A stretch of 64,000 nt of DNA from Eonycteris spelaea (GCA_003508835.1 PUFA01000068.1:4154001-4218000); one strand, 5' to 3'. Positions 32,392 to 44,102 are shown, numbered from the stretch's first letter. Numbers and translations: made by a program. Notes: a model not told the origin generated them from the sequence alone.

Positions 32392-32605
32392 ACTGGGATT
32401 TCTTAACCTGGGATCCATGGACTCTCAGAGTTTATAACTGAGCCTCATTTATTCTTTAAACCTCGTGGAGCTATATATAATTTTTTTGAATTACTTATTA
32501 TAGTATATCTGTGTGGTGTGGGTGTGGGGTTGTTGAGAGTGAGTATCCACAACTTTAACAGATCCTCAAAGTCATCTTTGACTCTCAAAATGTTAAGAAC
32601 TTAAA
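32392..32605. mobile_element. hAT-type non-autonomous DNA transposon
   Basis: The left end 'ttcttaacctgggatccatg' and right end 'ctctcaaaatgttaagaac' form imperfect terminal inverted repeats around 'agatcctcaaagtcatcttt', matching a common mammalian hAT repeat. The internal part is shortened and carries a G/T-rich tract at 32509-32536. Confidence 0.6.
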
Positions 32606-33224
32606 TGTGTATGTTGATATATTTGAAACAATATTGTTTGGGATAAATATTAAATCAAGTATATTTCTCACCTCTCAAAAGATCTTCCCTCCTAAACCTC
32701 TTGAGCATGGTATCTGAGGATGGGGGAGAGTTTACATTTCCTTTTGGTAATGGGATTGAGCAGCAGGACCTCATGTGAGTGTCTGTGATCTCTGGGGCTT
32801 TGCTGATATCCATGGACATTCCTTGTCCTGGTTTCTAGAAGTCATGCTGATATTCACAGCTGGAGACTGTGGCTGCTGACATTCCCAGCATCTTCTTTTC
32901 TCATGGATGGATCTTGATGACTTGGCACCATCTGACTCCCACTGGTTTTTCTGGTCTGTCCCTTGCATTCTTGGTCTGTCCTTCATCCAGCCTCTGGCAT
33001 AGACCCTTTTCACCATCTCTGCTCTGTGATCACCATAGAAGCTGTGAGGGGTATTTTTTTGAGGCTCAAAGGCCCTCAGCTGCTGAACGTTATCCAACTA
33101 TTATTCAACACTGATGGTGTAAGGGTAACTGGTTTGCTTCCATATCACATGGCTGCAAAGAGTGACCCTTGAATGACACCTCCAGCACACTCTTAACCTA
33201 AATATTCCTTGAGATCATTTTTGA
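32606..33224. other. unique sequence; 32760-33180 GC-richer and stop-poor
   Basis: Both strands are open for 69-108 codons in 32770-33170, without recognisable motifs. It could be an unrecognised LTR or LINE 5' piece. Confidence 0.35.
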
Positions 33225-33370
33225 CTCAGCCATAGTTACTCAAGTTAGCACGGAGCCTCAGTCTTCACATCTGTAAGATAGGGGCAATAATGTCCTATAA
33301 GCCAATGGTAATAAGGGGTAAGAAGAAAATGTTTATAAATGTCTTAGAAGAACTCCTGGTACTTAAAGAG
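33225..33370 (+). repeat. MIR (sense, 3' half)
   Basis: 'cctcagtcttcacatctgta', 'agataggggcaataatgtcc' and 'gaactcctggtacttaa' follow the MIR 3' half. Confidence 0.5.
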
Positions 33371-33470
33371 CAGTTAGGTCTTTTTCCTCTTAGTATTCCT
33401 AATGTTTAGCACAAAGCTTGTGACATAAGAGGAACTAAGTAAATATTTTATTAATGAGTGAAATGAGCTC
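33371..33470 (+). repeat. L2 3' tail (sense)
   Basis: 'atgtttagcacaaagcttgt' and 'aactaagtaaatattttatt' then 'aatgagtgaaatg' is an L2 end. Confidence 0.5.
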
Positions 33471-34199
33471 AGAAAAGGGTCCTGTACAGTGCTAAAATAA
33501 CAGCAACAAAGAAGCCAAAAACCCTTAACTAACTTCTCAGTTTATCTGCAGCTATTTAAAAAAATGTATCAGGGTGGTATCTTAAAACATACAAACATCT
33601 GTATTTCAAAGGATACTCTTGAAAATTTTATGCTGTCTAAAGAAATTAGTTCACATTTCTGAATGATGTTTGCTATGAGGAATTCGCTTACACGTCGTTG
33701 CACTGATTTATGTTCAAAAGATAACTTTGTTTTGTATTTTTATATGCTGTGATCCATCTTCATTTAGTAGTTCTAAACTTAGATTGAAATTATTTAGAAA
33801 GTACACACATTAGGTTATGATGAGCTCTAACTTGGCAGTCTATGAAGTGTTTTTTTGTTTGTTTGTTTTTTTTTTTTTTTTACAATCATGGAGTAAAGTA
33901 CTTCACAATTCAAAGCCTGACTCTATCCTTTTATTATGCAATTTCCTTTCTAGCTAGATGGCAGTTCCAAACAATTGAGCAGTTGCCATCTAGTGGGCAA
34001 GAACTATAATGACATAAAGAAAACCAAAATCATTGAGAAGGGAACAGTAATGTGTGTGTATCCTCTGAAAAATGAACTTATTAAATCCATACACAATTTT
34101 TGCAACAGTGATATTATTTGATACTAAATTCAGACATAGGATGTACAGAGAAATATCTCAAATTTTGAAATATTTAGGAGAAAATGTAAAAATAATTAA
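33471..34199. other. unique AT-rich sequence with poly-T
   Basis: It contains a T-rich run with TTTG units at 33850-33881. Otherwise nothing recognised. Confidence 0.45.
33850..33881. repeat. T-rich (TTTG)n/poly-T tract
   Basis: Three TTTG units and then about 16 T. Confidence 0.85.
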
Positions 34200-34945
34200 A
34201 TACAAGGAGATGCCACAACATACCTATTAGAATGACTAAAAACCAACAATAACAAATGACAATATGAAATGATGAGGGTGTGAAATAACATGTACACATT
34301 GCTGATAGGAATTAAAAATGGTATAGCTACTCTGGAAAACAGTTTGACAATTTCTTATAAAGTTAAACATGAGTTTACCATATAACCTGGCAGTTAAGTT
34401 CTCAGGCATTTATCCAAAGAAATGAAAAACATATCTTCACAGAAACATCTGCATACAAATATTTAGAGTAGTTTTATCCATAATCATCAAAAAATGGGAA
34501 CAACCCAAATCTCTGTCAGCTAAATAATAAAAAACAAACTGCTACATGCACACAATGGAATAACTTCTCTGCAATATAAACGAGTAACTATTGCTACACA
34601 TGACACCATGGATGAATCTCAAGTGTATTTTGCTAACTGAAAGAAGCGAGACTCAAAAGACTGCATGTTGTATGATTGCATTACTGTGATGTCATAGAAA
34701 AGTAAAAACTTTAGGGACAGAAATCGTGTCAATGGTTGCCAAGGTCTGGAGGTTGGGACAGGGGATAATTCACAAAGAGATATGAGAGAACTTTTAGAAT
34801 GAGAACAGTGTTCTCTGTCTGGACTGATATAGCAGTAGTTACTTGACTTTAAAGTTAATCGTAAGTCACAAAACTATACACCTTAAAAGTTGTACCTCCA
34901 TATGAAAGTAGGAGCAAAAACTTTAAAAATAGAATAAACAGCCAG
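34200..34945 (+). mobile_element. L1 LINE 3' end (sense, 5'-truncated)
   Basis: 'acctattagaatgactaaaa', 'tgctgataggaattaaaaat', 'actctggaaaacagtttgac', 'tttatccaaagaaatgaaaa', 'atggatgaatctcaagtg' and 'gtcaatggttgccaaggtc' follow the last ORF2 codons and 3' UTR of an old L1. Stops and frameshifts are many. Confidence 0.85.
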
Positions 34946-35005
34946 GCAGATTAGTCATTAATTACTGAAAACATCAGTTATTAGACGCTACAGTATTATG
35001 AGCCA

Positions 35006-35037
35006 ATTCAGACAAACAGAAATTCAGACAAACAGAA
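35006..35037. repeat. 16-bp perfect tandem duplication
   Basis: ATTCAGACAAACAGAA is present twice in direct succession. Confidence 0.95.
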
Positions 35038-35191
35038 GAGAAACAGTTCTTCACATACATCCTGCAGAAAATTTAAACCAACTCATCCCATTTCTGATAA
35101 TGCTGAGATTAACAGTGTTTTAAAAATACATTGCTCAAGCACAGCAAATAAGTATAAAATATGGAATAAGATGATGTCTCAGACTATTAGA

Positions 35192-35570
35192 GAGTCAGCC
35201 CTCCCTATCCACAGGTTACATATCCACAGATTCAACCAACTACAAACTAAAATTGTTTCTGAAAAGCATGTTACATTATTGCTGATATATACTATGTAAT
35301 TAGGTCTATGATGGTACATCTATACTATCATGTACAGACATTTATTACTTGTCATTATTCCCTAAACAATATAGCATAGCAACTATTTATAGCACTTTTA
35401 CATCATATAGGTATTATAAATAATCTAAAGATGATTTAAAGATAAGGGAGGGTGTGCATAGGTAATATACAAATTCTACGCTGTTTTATATCAGGGACTT
35501 GAGTATCCTCTGATTTTGGTGTCCCCGGGAGTCATGGAATCAATTCCCTATGGATGTTGAAAAACAATCA
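35192..35570. mobile_element. MER2-type (Tigger-derived) DNA transposon
   Basis: The left end 'gtcagccctccctatccac' with 'ggttacatatccacagattc', 'taaacaatatagcatagcaa', 'gatttaaagataagggaggg' and the right end 'gggacttgagtatcctctga' then 'ttttggtgtccccgggag' correspond end to end to MER2, a non-autonomous pogo/Tigger element of about 345 bp. It is internally complete, without a transposase gene. Confidence 0.85.
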
Positions 35571-35629
35571 TAGTCACAAATGAGCAATAGTGACACCTTG
35601 AGGCAGCATGGTAATGGTCTCTGTGTGTG

Positions 35630-35840
35630 CTTTTCCTTTGTGCATAACTTTATTCATATTTATAAATTCATGCATATCGCAAGTTGTTAGACTCATACAC
35701 ATTTGCATTCTCATTTCACAGATGAAGTAAAAGAAGATTGAAAATATAAGTTAATTTTCCCAGAATAACATTGATGAGAAATGGCAGGACTTGAGACTCA
35801 AAATAAGTCCTTTCCCACTGTGCTTGCTCCATTACTCCAG
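35630..35840 (-). repeat. MIR SINE (antisense)
   Basis: 'cattctcatttcacagatga', 'atgagaaatggcaggacttg' and 'tttcccactgtgcttgctcc' run in reversed MIR order. Confidence 0.6.
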
Positions 35841-36344
35841 CTTGTTCTCAACCAGGCACATCTCTGCCCTGCACTGTGCTGTTGCTAATAATACATATAC
35901 TAGATTGCCTGTCATAGAAGAATCAGGGTTTTCGGGGTAGGACAAAAGGAGAGACACTCTCAGTCATAAATACCTACCATAGTTCAAATAGGGGAAGTCT
36001 TTCTTCAGGTCTCATAGTCCCATCATGTAGAGGATAAGCTGCCTACTCTGGGAACCAGGGTACAATACAACTCTTGTGCAAACAATACTCTTGGCTTCTC
36101 AAAACATTCCTTTTCAGATCTAGCTTTTCTGCATAGGCAGCCTCTAGTGAGCATTTTATACATCTCAAGTTTCCCAGTGGAAGCAGTCATCTTATCACAT
36201 AGTTTAACAAAAAAGTTGGCAGAAAGCATGTTCAAGGTTAGGCAAGAATGTCAACAATATGGATTTCAGTTTCAAAATGGGAAGTGAGGACTTTGTCATC
36301 TCCATCCAGGGCCTTTTATGAGTCTCCATGTTTGAAATTATATG
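35841..36344. other. unique sequence, nothing recognised
   Basis: No landmarks. A 70-codon minus frame has no domain. Confidence 0.4.
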
Positions 36345-36550
36345 AATCATATTTTGAGCATTTACTATGTGACAAGCATCTCCTTTCACTTAAATTCATA
36401 CACTAATCCTATATGCTCTTTGTAGCTCCAATTTACAGATGAGGAAACTAGAGATTTAAAATGCATTAGGTAATATTCTTCAAGCCATAGAACTAATAAG
36501 TCATAGAATAACTGCCTTTGGGTCTGTCTGACTTCTAAGTCTTTGCCCTA
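36345..36550 (-). repeat. MIR SINE (antisense)
   Basis: GAGCATTTACTATGTGACAA, TTTACAGATGAGGAAACTAG and 'gggtctgtctgacttctaag' are classic reversed-MIR landmarks. Confidence 0.85.
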
Positions 36551-36659
36551 CCTAATATGAATTCTTAAAAGCTAACACTTTCTCTTTTCTTCAAATAATA
36601 CTTTTTGACCACCATGGTTCTAATATTCCAAGGTAAGATACATTGAACTCTCATATGCA

Positions 36660-37215
36660 AAAAGGATTAATCTTTAATGAGCGTCTACTCTATACTAGGC
36701 ATTGTGCTGAACATACAGTTGGACTCTTGAACAATATGGTTTTGAACTGCATAAGTGTATTTATATGCAAATTTAAAAAATACTTTTACTGTTTTTTTTT
36801 TTTTTTTATCTGTGGGTGGAAGTCTGCAGATATGGAGGGCCAGCTCTATGTGTTGATCCATGCCATTTTATATAGGGGACTTGAGCGTCAATGAATTTTG
36901 GTATCCATGATGGAGAGTGTCCTGGAAGCAATCATCTGTGGATACCAAGGGACAACTTAAGTTTTGGGAGGTCAAAAGATAAACATGAATTTTTAAATGT
37001 TGAGGGTCAATGTCCTTAACACTTGCACTGTTCAAGGGTCAACTATATTATAATATTATTATATTTAAAACTCATGCATGCTCTGAGAGGTAGAGACTAT
37101 CACCCCATTTTAAAGAAGACAAAACTGAGACTGAAAATCATTTAATGGATGTTCCTAAGGTTACCTACCCTAACCAGAAATAGTGTGAGCCAAGATTCTA
37201 ACTCAGGTCTACTGG
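36660..37215 (-). repeat. MIR SINE (antisense), split by a Tigger-type element
   Basis: The MIR 3' end 'aatgagcgtctactctatac' / 'taggcattgtgctgaac' is at 36676-36712 and the rest resumes at about 37048 with 'agaggtagagactatcaccc', 'aaagaagacaaaactgagac' and 'caagattctaactcaggtct'. The interruption is the DNA transposon at 36716-37045. Confidence 0.75.
36716..37045. mobile_element. Tigger-family (TcMar) non-autonomous element
   Basis: Terminal inverted repeats 'cagttggactcttgaacaat' and 'ctgttcaagggtcaact' bound about 330 bp with MER2-like interior words ('aggggacttgagcgtcaatg', 'atctgtggataccaaggg'). The element is flanked by TA at 36714-36715 and 37046-37047, as expected for mariner-like insertion. 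A poly-T run at 36792-36808 lies inside. No transposase ORF. Confidence 0.8.
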
Positions 37216-37279
37216 ACTGCACATTCCATGTTTTACACACAGGGAAATGTGGACTTTGGGAATCAACAGATACAGTTGT

Positions 37280-37500
37280 CCCTAGAAGCAAACCACCATT
37301 ACTTTTTATTCTACTTTGTTCTATCATAATTTATAAAGATATCTTATCTCCTATACTAGACTACAAACACCTTAAGGGCATGAATTATTTCTGTTTAACT
37401 TTCTATTCTTCTCTTTTCTTTTCCCTGCTAATTACCCTAAACAATGAACAGAATGCCTATCTTATAGGGATTCAATAAAGTAATTTACTGATTGACTAGA
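37280..37500 (+). repeat. L2 3' end (sense)
   Basis: 'tattctactttgttctatca', ACTAGACTACAAACACCTTA, 'gggcatgaattatttctgtt' and 'gggattcaataaagtaattt' follow the L2 3' terminus. Confidence 0.7.
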
Positions 37501-37559
37501 ATGAAAGTATCGAAGTACTGAATGATTTTAAACTAGATGACATTTAGGTAATTAGTTAA

Positions 37560-37920
37560 TTCATCCATTCATCTACTTATTTAACAATTATTGACTGATG
37601 ACCTGTTACATTCTGTAGCCTATGCCAGGTACTGAGTCGATTTAAAGCTGGTACACAACCATGCAGTGACTCGGGAAGCATCCATTCCAAATGATTAGTG
37701 CCTGTGCCAGACCAATTGTTGACTGCTTTGAAGATTACCTCTTGCTGAGTTCTTGGCATATGATGGTGAGCAGAAAAGAAATCAGTGATGGTTACTATAC
37801 ACTTGAAAATTTCAAATAAATGCAAAATTACTACCGTGATAGGAAGAAAAGTACAGAGTGCTGTGATAGTGGATAGCAGGGTCACCTGATCCAATATGAT
37901 TGGAAAAGCACTTATGAAAA
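37560..37920 (-). repeat. L2 (antisense)
   Basis: 'ttaacaattattgactgatg', 'cctatgccaggtactgagtc' and further on 'acagagtgctgtgatagtgg' and 'atagcagggtcacctgatcc' fit reversed L2, with a poorly matching middle. Confidence 0.55.
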
Positions 37921-38929
37921 ACAGGGAGAGAAAAATCCAGTTTCTCCATCATACAAATTTACTTTTCACTGGTGAAGGCTAAAATTATACTACTGTTTTA
38001 TGGGATCAGCAGTCTTCTATAAATAGCACTATTCAACCATTCATCTCCACAATGTTCTTGCATCCTATGATGGATTTGTCAATAATAGTAAGTTAAGTGA
38101 TGCTCAAGGCCCCTACAGAAGGAGTATTGTACTTCATTAAATGCCTGCTGAAGTGAATTGAAGGTGTTTTGGGAATATTTGTTAATGTCCTTTTAGAAAA
38201 TGTTCAGGTTACTCTATAAATAAATACTGTCATCTAGGTTTAACTTTCAAAAAAATGTCAGAAAAAAGGTTATACTTGATATAATAGAATGAACTTTGTT
38301 CACTAATAAAGGACAGTAAAAAAGTGTAGAATTTCTCCAGAGAAGTTCTCTTGACTGCTATAAGAAAACAACATTATACTGAAATAGAGGGGCCTTGGAG
38401 ACTGAATAACTTATTTCTCTGGGTTATTTTCATGTTTCCTAATGTTAGTCACTTTTCAATAGAAGGATAAAGGGTGAGTTTCATAAATAATTTAAAAATT
38501 AATTTAATATGACAAATTAATTTCATACTTTATGGTGATAACAACAAGACAGATATGTGTATTATCTATCTCTGGCCCAAGTACTCTGATATTTACCACA
38601 TAGATCTTAAAATTACTTAACAGATGATCTTGAAAATTTTAAGTTTCAGCCTTTTGTTTATTTCTTGTATGACAGGGCATGATCCAGGTTTTGGAGAAGG
38701 CAGCGATCAGATGAAGGGAAACCAGGTTCATGTGAGGTACTCTGGGAGGTTGGGTTAGTACTGCTAGATAGATATTCCATTATCCAGAAAATTTTCCTTG
38801 ACTTACTGCAAATGTAGAACATCCCTTATTTTAATATTTTCTGTCTGTGCTCAGCCAACTAACATAAGAAGAGATGAGAGGTTGCTGAAAGGAATCTGAT
38901 ACGAGAATAGGAATAGAGACTGTTCTATT
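37921..38929. other. unique AT-rich sequence, nothing recognised
   Basis: No landmarks were seen by eye. Confidence 0.4.
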
Positions 38930-39160
38930 CAATTTGATTCAATGAGCATTTACTAAACACATTTGAGTTCAAAGTACAGTCTTTTCTGTGCATTCTGGGA
39001 GACTTAAAGACTCAGAAGTCGAGTTTGTTACCCATTAGAAGCTTGCAATCCTAGATGTATTTAATATGAATCCAGTTGTAATTATATTACAAAGCAATGG
39101 ATGATAAATACTATGGGAGGTACAAAGTACTGTGAAAGTATAAGAAAGAAGGGATAACTT
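38930..39160 (-). repeat. probable L2-like fragment (antisense)
   Basis: 'tgattcaatgagcatttact', 'cccattagaagcttgcaatc' and 'gataaatactatgggaggta' fit a reversed L2-like 3' end. Confidence 0.5.
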
Positions 39161-39184
39161 CCTGACATTGTATATACAAACATG

Positions 39185-39512
39185 AATCATCTTCTCATTC
39201 CCTCTTAAAGCTCTTGTGTTTCCCTAATACCTATTGGATCAAGCCAAACTGCTTGCTTAGTGTTGTGCATGAGACCCTCCGTGGACTGACCCTGCCTACA
39301 GCTCCACTTCAGTTTTCATACACCAGTGAGAGTAACCTGCTTATGGCACTTTTTCTTCCCTCACCTCCCATCATTCCTAGAACTCCAAACTGATCACAGT
39401 GCTTAGCATATAGCCAATGTTAAAAAGGAATTTTTTGAATAAATTAATGACCTCTCATACCACTATGTTTATGTCTTCATGTCTTTATACACGCTGTTCT
39501 CTGTGTGGAATG

Positions 39513-39555
<43 letters not shown>

Positions 39556-39770
39556 TCATCTGGTTAACATCTATGAACTTATTCTTCAAGATTTACCTGC
39601 TCTAACTTCTAGGCTTGCTCTGGAAGCCATTATGTACCTCTAGAACTTAATATTGAAATGATCAATTCATGTGTCTATCTCCACACCACAAAGTTACCTC
39701 CTTGATGCCAGGGGCCACATCTTATCTGTCTTGCTACTCCACTTAGCTAATATGTGAGAGTAAAATATTG
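39185..39770 (+). repeat. L2-type LINE (sense), poly-T interrupted
   Basis: 'tggatcaagccaaactgctt', 'gtggactgaccctgcctaca', 'acacgctgttctctgtgtgg', 'attcttcaagatttacctgc', 'cctccttgatgccaggggcc' and 'acatcttatctgtcttgc' give the L2 C-terminal to 3' order. A 39-base T run at 39515-39553 is inserted. Confidence 0.65.
39515..39553. repeat. poly-T run
   Basis: 39 consecutive T within an L2-like fragment. It is the longest homopolymer in the window. Confidence 0.95.
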
Positions 39771-39995
39771 TAGAGCAGTTAAGAGTATAGATTTTAGAGT
39801 TAGATTACTTGGCTTCAATCCTGATTCTTCCCCTTTCCTAACTATATAATCTTAGATTTGTTAGTTAACCTCTCTATGTTTCTGTCTCCTCACCTATAAA
39901 ATGGGGACATTAATAATATCTACTAGATAGGATTATTGTGAGGATTAAATTAGTTATTATAAATAAAATACTTAGAAATCTGCCAACATGAGCAC
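39771..39995 (+). repeat. MIR SINE (sense)
   Basis: 'gagcagttaagagtatagat', 'cttggcttcaatcctgattc', TCACCTATAAAATGGGGAC, 'aggattattgtgaggattaa' and 'aaaatacttagaa' match MIR from the tRNA-like head to the core. Confidence 0.88.
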
Positions 39996-40605
39996 TATAT
40001 AAGGATAAATTATCATTGTTAAGTGCCCAGAAATATTGACTAGAACCACTGTGGAACTGTATAGAGGAACGTACGTCATTGGAATCTTTGTACAAGTGGA
40101 AACTTTTGCAATGAAAGTACAAGTTAAGTTTTTGGTAAGTAGAGGTAGATGCGAACTATTGAGAGAACATCATTACAGGATAACTTAGAGCCAGGTAGTT
40201 CTAAGCACTGGGGCATTTAGATATTTCCATATCTTCTGCCCCCCCCCCACACACACTGTCAACAGAGAGCCGAGTGCTAGGATGTTTTGTAAACCATTCC
40301 TCCTGAAAGTTTAACTTTCTTCTCCTCTCCCTCCCTCTCTCCCTCCTCCTCCAAGGAATTTCAGATTTGTAATGTTGACTGAAATGGCATAAACTGCAAA
40401 CTCTCTAGGTGGACTCCTCACTAATTGTAAGCTAGGCAAGATGTATAATAAATGTATCTAAGTCAATATCCATAGTAGAATATTATGAATAAAACTAAAA
40501 TATTCCCTGAGTTTGTTCCTAATATAGTTTCTCCCCCACAAAACCATGGTTTCTAAATTTCTGTAAGATATTTTGGAGAAGGCAAATGACATTGGCATAG
40601 CTCAT
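39996..40605. other. unique sequence with small C-rich/CT-rich patches
   Basis: A C9(AC)n patch at 40240-40257 and a CT-rich patch at 40319-40353. Nothing else was recognised. Confidence 0.45.
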
Positions 40606-40643
40606 GATCAAGTCCATATTTAAGGATCAAGTCCATATTTAAC
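40606..40643. repeat. 19-bp tandem duplication
   Basis: GATCAAGTCCATATTTAAG is repeated head to tail, with one mismatch at the last base of copy two. Confidence 0.95.
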
Positions 40644-42724
40644 TATTTTGTAGTCTGTGCCTTGTATAGAAATACTTATCAGGAATACTTATTCCTCATA
40701 AGTATTTTTCTGTGTACAATTATTAAAACAGAAAGAAGTGTAGCCTCCATTATTAAACATGCAATTCCCATTTACCTAATAAACAATATTGAGGTACATG
40801 TCCTTAATGGAAGGTACAGAATTGCACAGAAAAATAAATTACTACCCCTGCAACCCAGGCACTTGTAATCTCGCAAAAGAGATAAGTAAAAGACAATTTA
40901 AATACAAGATAGAAAGTACAGTAATGCACGTGCGTACAAAGTGCTGTGGAAATGCTCCTGGCTCACCAGGATGCTGCCGAAGAAGTGCAGACCATCACAT
41001 CCCAATCAGAAGCAGCGATTAAAGTTGATTTTATCTGAATCACTTATTTGCCAGGTTTCTTTTCTGTCCTCTTAACTAGGCACACCCCAGACTTTTGGTC
41101 AACATGTAGTATTTGGTAATAAAGCCAATTTGTTGAATGTTTTGTGGAAACTTTCTTCTGAGTTTGCCCTTTCCTTTTGATGAATCTGTGAAAGGGCAGA
41201 CAACCTGGCAAGCCTGTTAGAAAAAGCAGGAAGCTAAAGCTGAACCTTTATCAAAACTAGGACAGTGAGTTTGCATGCCAGCACTAAGATAAAGACAGTG
41301 AGACTACTATTTATTCAAAGGTTTGTTACCTGGAGAATGAAGTCCCAGGGAAAGGAAAGTAAAACTTACTATGTACTTGCATGGGCTATTTTGGCCACTA
41401 CGTGGCCAAATCCTCTCAGAAGAAAGGAAATGGATGAGATGCCCAGGATTCCAAATTGAAATATATTTTATAACATGTTGCATTAGGAATGATAGTTAAT
41501 TTTAAGAGCTTGCAAGAAAGAGAACTGATGATTGTACTTCCGTGGGACTAGTCTATTGCATCATAAATGTACTGCACAATAGGGGTACCTTGAACAGAAA
41601 AAAATATACCTGTTAAAGCTGTAATTCCACAGCAGCTATAGTTAACTGCAAGGCGAGTTTGGAAAATATTCAGAAAAGATACCTGGATCCCTATGTATAT
41701 ATTTTCAAAGGATAATCATTGTCTTGACTGAACTTAACAGAATTAAAAATCGTCACTTCTTTCTAGAGTCCTCGGTAGCATATAGAGAAGTGTTTATGTT
41801 GCATTAGGGAAAATGATGTCATCCACCATTATCCCTACCTCTCTTGAAAAAAGGATCATGTTTTTACTAAGGGTGTTTTTGCTATTGTGTGAACAAATCA
41901 TTTTATTATGGAAAAGCAGGGTGGTTCATGATGCCCAACTGACTTCGAAACATTTTTCAGAATCAGTTGACTGAAGTGCTAACATTGTTTAATTTAAATG
42001 AAGGAGATGGATTATCATAGATGTTCAGACATCACAATGAAGTATGGCTGGGTAGAAAAGAAACTATTCTATGATGTAGTTGTAATAATCATTACATTAT
42101 TCAAACCACAGTTTTGATTGAGAGCTCACCATAAGCTAATAGTTAGCAAATCCTGACCTGGCCAGGCTGACATGTTTTATGTTGCCTTAACTCTCTGTAT
42201 AGCTCCATATTCATCATACTTGTTCAATACTTTCCCTCTCCTTTAGACTTCAAAAACACAGGCACAATGTTAATCTTATTTATATCTATATACTTGGGTA
42301 GTAGTCTGGCATCTAGCAATAGCGGTTATTTAATTTTAGAATTAACAAATTATTTAATTGATTGATTTGTGCATTTAAGAGGAAAAATAATAGCCTTGAA
42401 GAATTTTGCTATTTCACAAATCTACGTGGCCTTGTATACAAAGATCTCTCTAACTTCCACACCTATGAAAAATGAATAAGTTCTTCCAGATTCAGTGTGT
42501 ATGTAACTATTAATTTAAATTAAAACATGAAAACATTTTGTAAACTAAACAGCATTACGTTATTGTCATTCGTTGAACTATTTAAAAATAATAGAATTTT
42601 GAATCCTTGAAGTGGCCTAGGGGAGAAAAAACCTATAAAGTAAGGAGCAGATATAATGGATCAGTAGCAGGAGACAGTGCATAGGAGAGTAAAACAACCA
42701 GAAAATACATTATAAATGGAATCA
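40644..42724. other. 2-kb unique segment, nothing recognised
   Basis: This is the longest stretch in the window with essentially no repeat landmark. 40870-41190 and 41250-41460 are higher in complexity. Short + frames (77 and 64 codons) have no domain. Confidence 0.45.
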
Positions 42725-42915
42725 GTTCAACAAACTTTTCTGAGTACCTACCACAGGCTTTCATATGTTAATATCTCATTCAATGCTCACAACAATTCTG
42801 TGATGTTGAGATTATTGTCCTCATTCTACAGACAACATAACTGAGGATAAGGAGTTTGCCTCAAATCTCATCTGCATGTTCGAACCAGGATTCAACCCAA
42901 GGTCTGTCTTACAAC
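42725..42915 (-). repeat. MIR SINE (antisense)
   Basis: GAGTACCTACCACAGGCTTT, 'caatgctcacaacaattctg', 'cctcattctacagacaac' and TTCGAACCAGGATTCAACCC in reversed MIR order. The TTCGAACC is the tRNA B-box relic. Confidence 0.85.
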
Positions 42916-43434
42916 TTCACAGCTTTTTGTACAAAATACAGAGACATAGTTTGTTTCTAAAATGTAGAACCATTTTGTATGGTTGTTCTGCACAGCTCCA
43001 CAAGGGAAAATTAGGTCCAAGGAAGGAACTTTACAGAGATTTCATATTCATCCAATTTAAAAATTTGAATTGTTAAGCTATAACACTATCCTGAGAACAA
43101 ATGAGCTACCTCTGGTTGTAGTAAGTTCCTGTCACTGGACTATGAGATGTTCCCAGTTATAATCAGTGATCAATTGTCAGGTATATTGTAGCAATGACTC
43201 AAGCACTGGAATAGAGATCGATTATTCATAAGGTACTTTTAAGCCCTGAAGTTCTGTGGTTTTAGCTGACTCCTGATCATCAGGCTAAAGAGAAATTTTC
43301 ATGAATGTTAGAAAAGAGGCAGGCCCTTTAGAATGAGACTTCGTAAGCCTGCTGACATCGCCACCTGATGCCATGAAGCAAGGAGAGAGCTGGCTAAGGG
43401 AAGGTGACTTCACTTGGAAGGAACTATAGCTCGT
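42916..43434. other. unique sequence, nothing recognised
   Basis: No landmarks. Confidence 0.4.
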
Positions 43435-43640
43435 AAACAACATAGTGTAGTTGAAAGCATGTGGAATTTAGCATGAAGTAGACTTAGGTGTAAAGCTATT
43501 CTTTGTGTCTCTTTCTGAGCTTTAGTTTCCTCATTCTATGAAATGGTGTAATGACATTAAGTAGAAGGGATTAAATAATGCATTAAAGTGACTAGCACAT
43601 GGTAAGCACTCAGGTACTGTTAGTCATTAAAATCATCATC
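43435..43640 (+). repeat. MIR SINE (sense)
   Basis: 'catagtgtagttgaaagcat', AGTTTCCTCATTCTATGAAA, 'agggattaaataatgcatta' and CTAGCACATGGTAAGCACTC match MIR nearly end to end. Confidence 0.8.
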
Positions 43641-43793
43641 ATTATTCCTCGCTGGAAGAAAGGTACCTCTTTGTAGGTCATCAGTCAATATTCACCTCAT
43701 CTTTCTCTGAAATTGGTCAGCCACAGGAAACATGAGCAGAAAATACAGTCTTGTAGAATGTTAGCACTGAAAGGATTTGGAAATTCTCTAGTT

Positions 43794-43821
43794 CAGTGGT
43801 CCCCAAATTTCCTGTGGTGAA

Positions 43822-43865
<44 letters not shown>

Positions 43866-44102
43866 TTTAAATTCACAATCTTTTGCAGACCAATACTTTT
43901 ACAAAATGCAATGAAATGAATTACTAGATAAATAAAATGGGGAAACAAAAACAGAAACATATAATATATAATCCTATATATTTTATTTTTCAAAAGATAG
44001 AAATTCCAAGTGCTTACTATAACTTTCAATATTTACTTTATAGTAGATAGAAAACAGTTTCCAGACTGTATCAATTCACAGGTTATACTCTGAGTAGCAC
44101 TG
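43794..44102. mobile_element. hAT-type non-autonomous DNA transposon
   Basis: It begins CAGTGGTCCCCAAA and ends in 'tgagtagcactg', imperfect terminal inverted repeats. The flanking octamers 'ctctagtt' and 'atctagct' agree at 6 of 8 positions, the length expected of a hAT target-site duplication. A (GT)n array has grown inside. Confidence 0.65.
43824..43864. repeat. (GT)n microsatellite
   Basis: About 20 uninterrupted GT units inside the hAT element. Confidence 0.95.
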
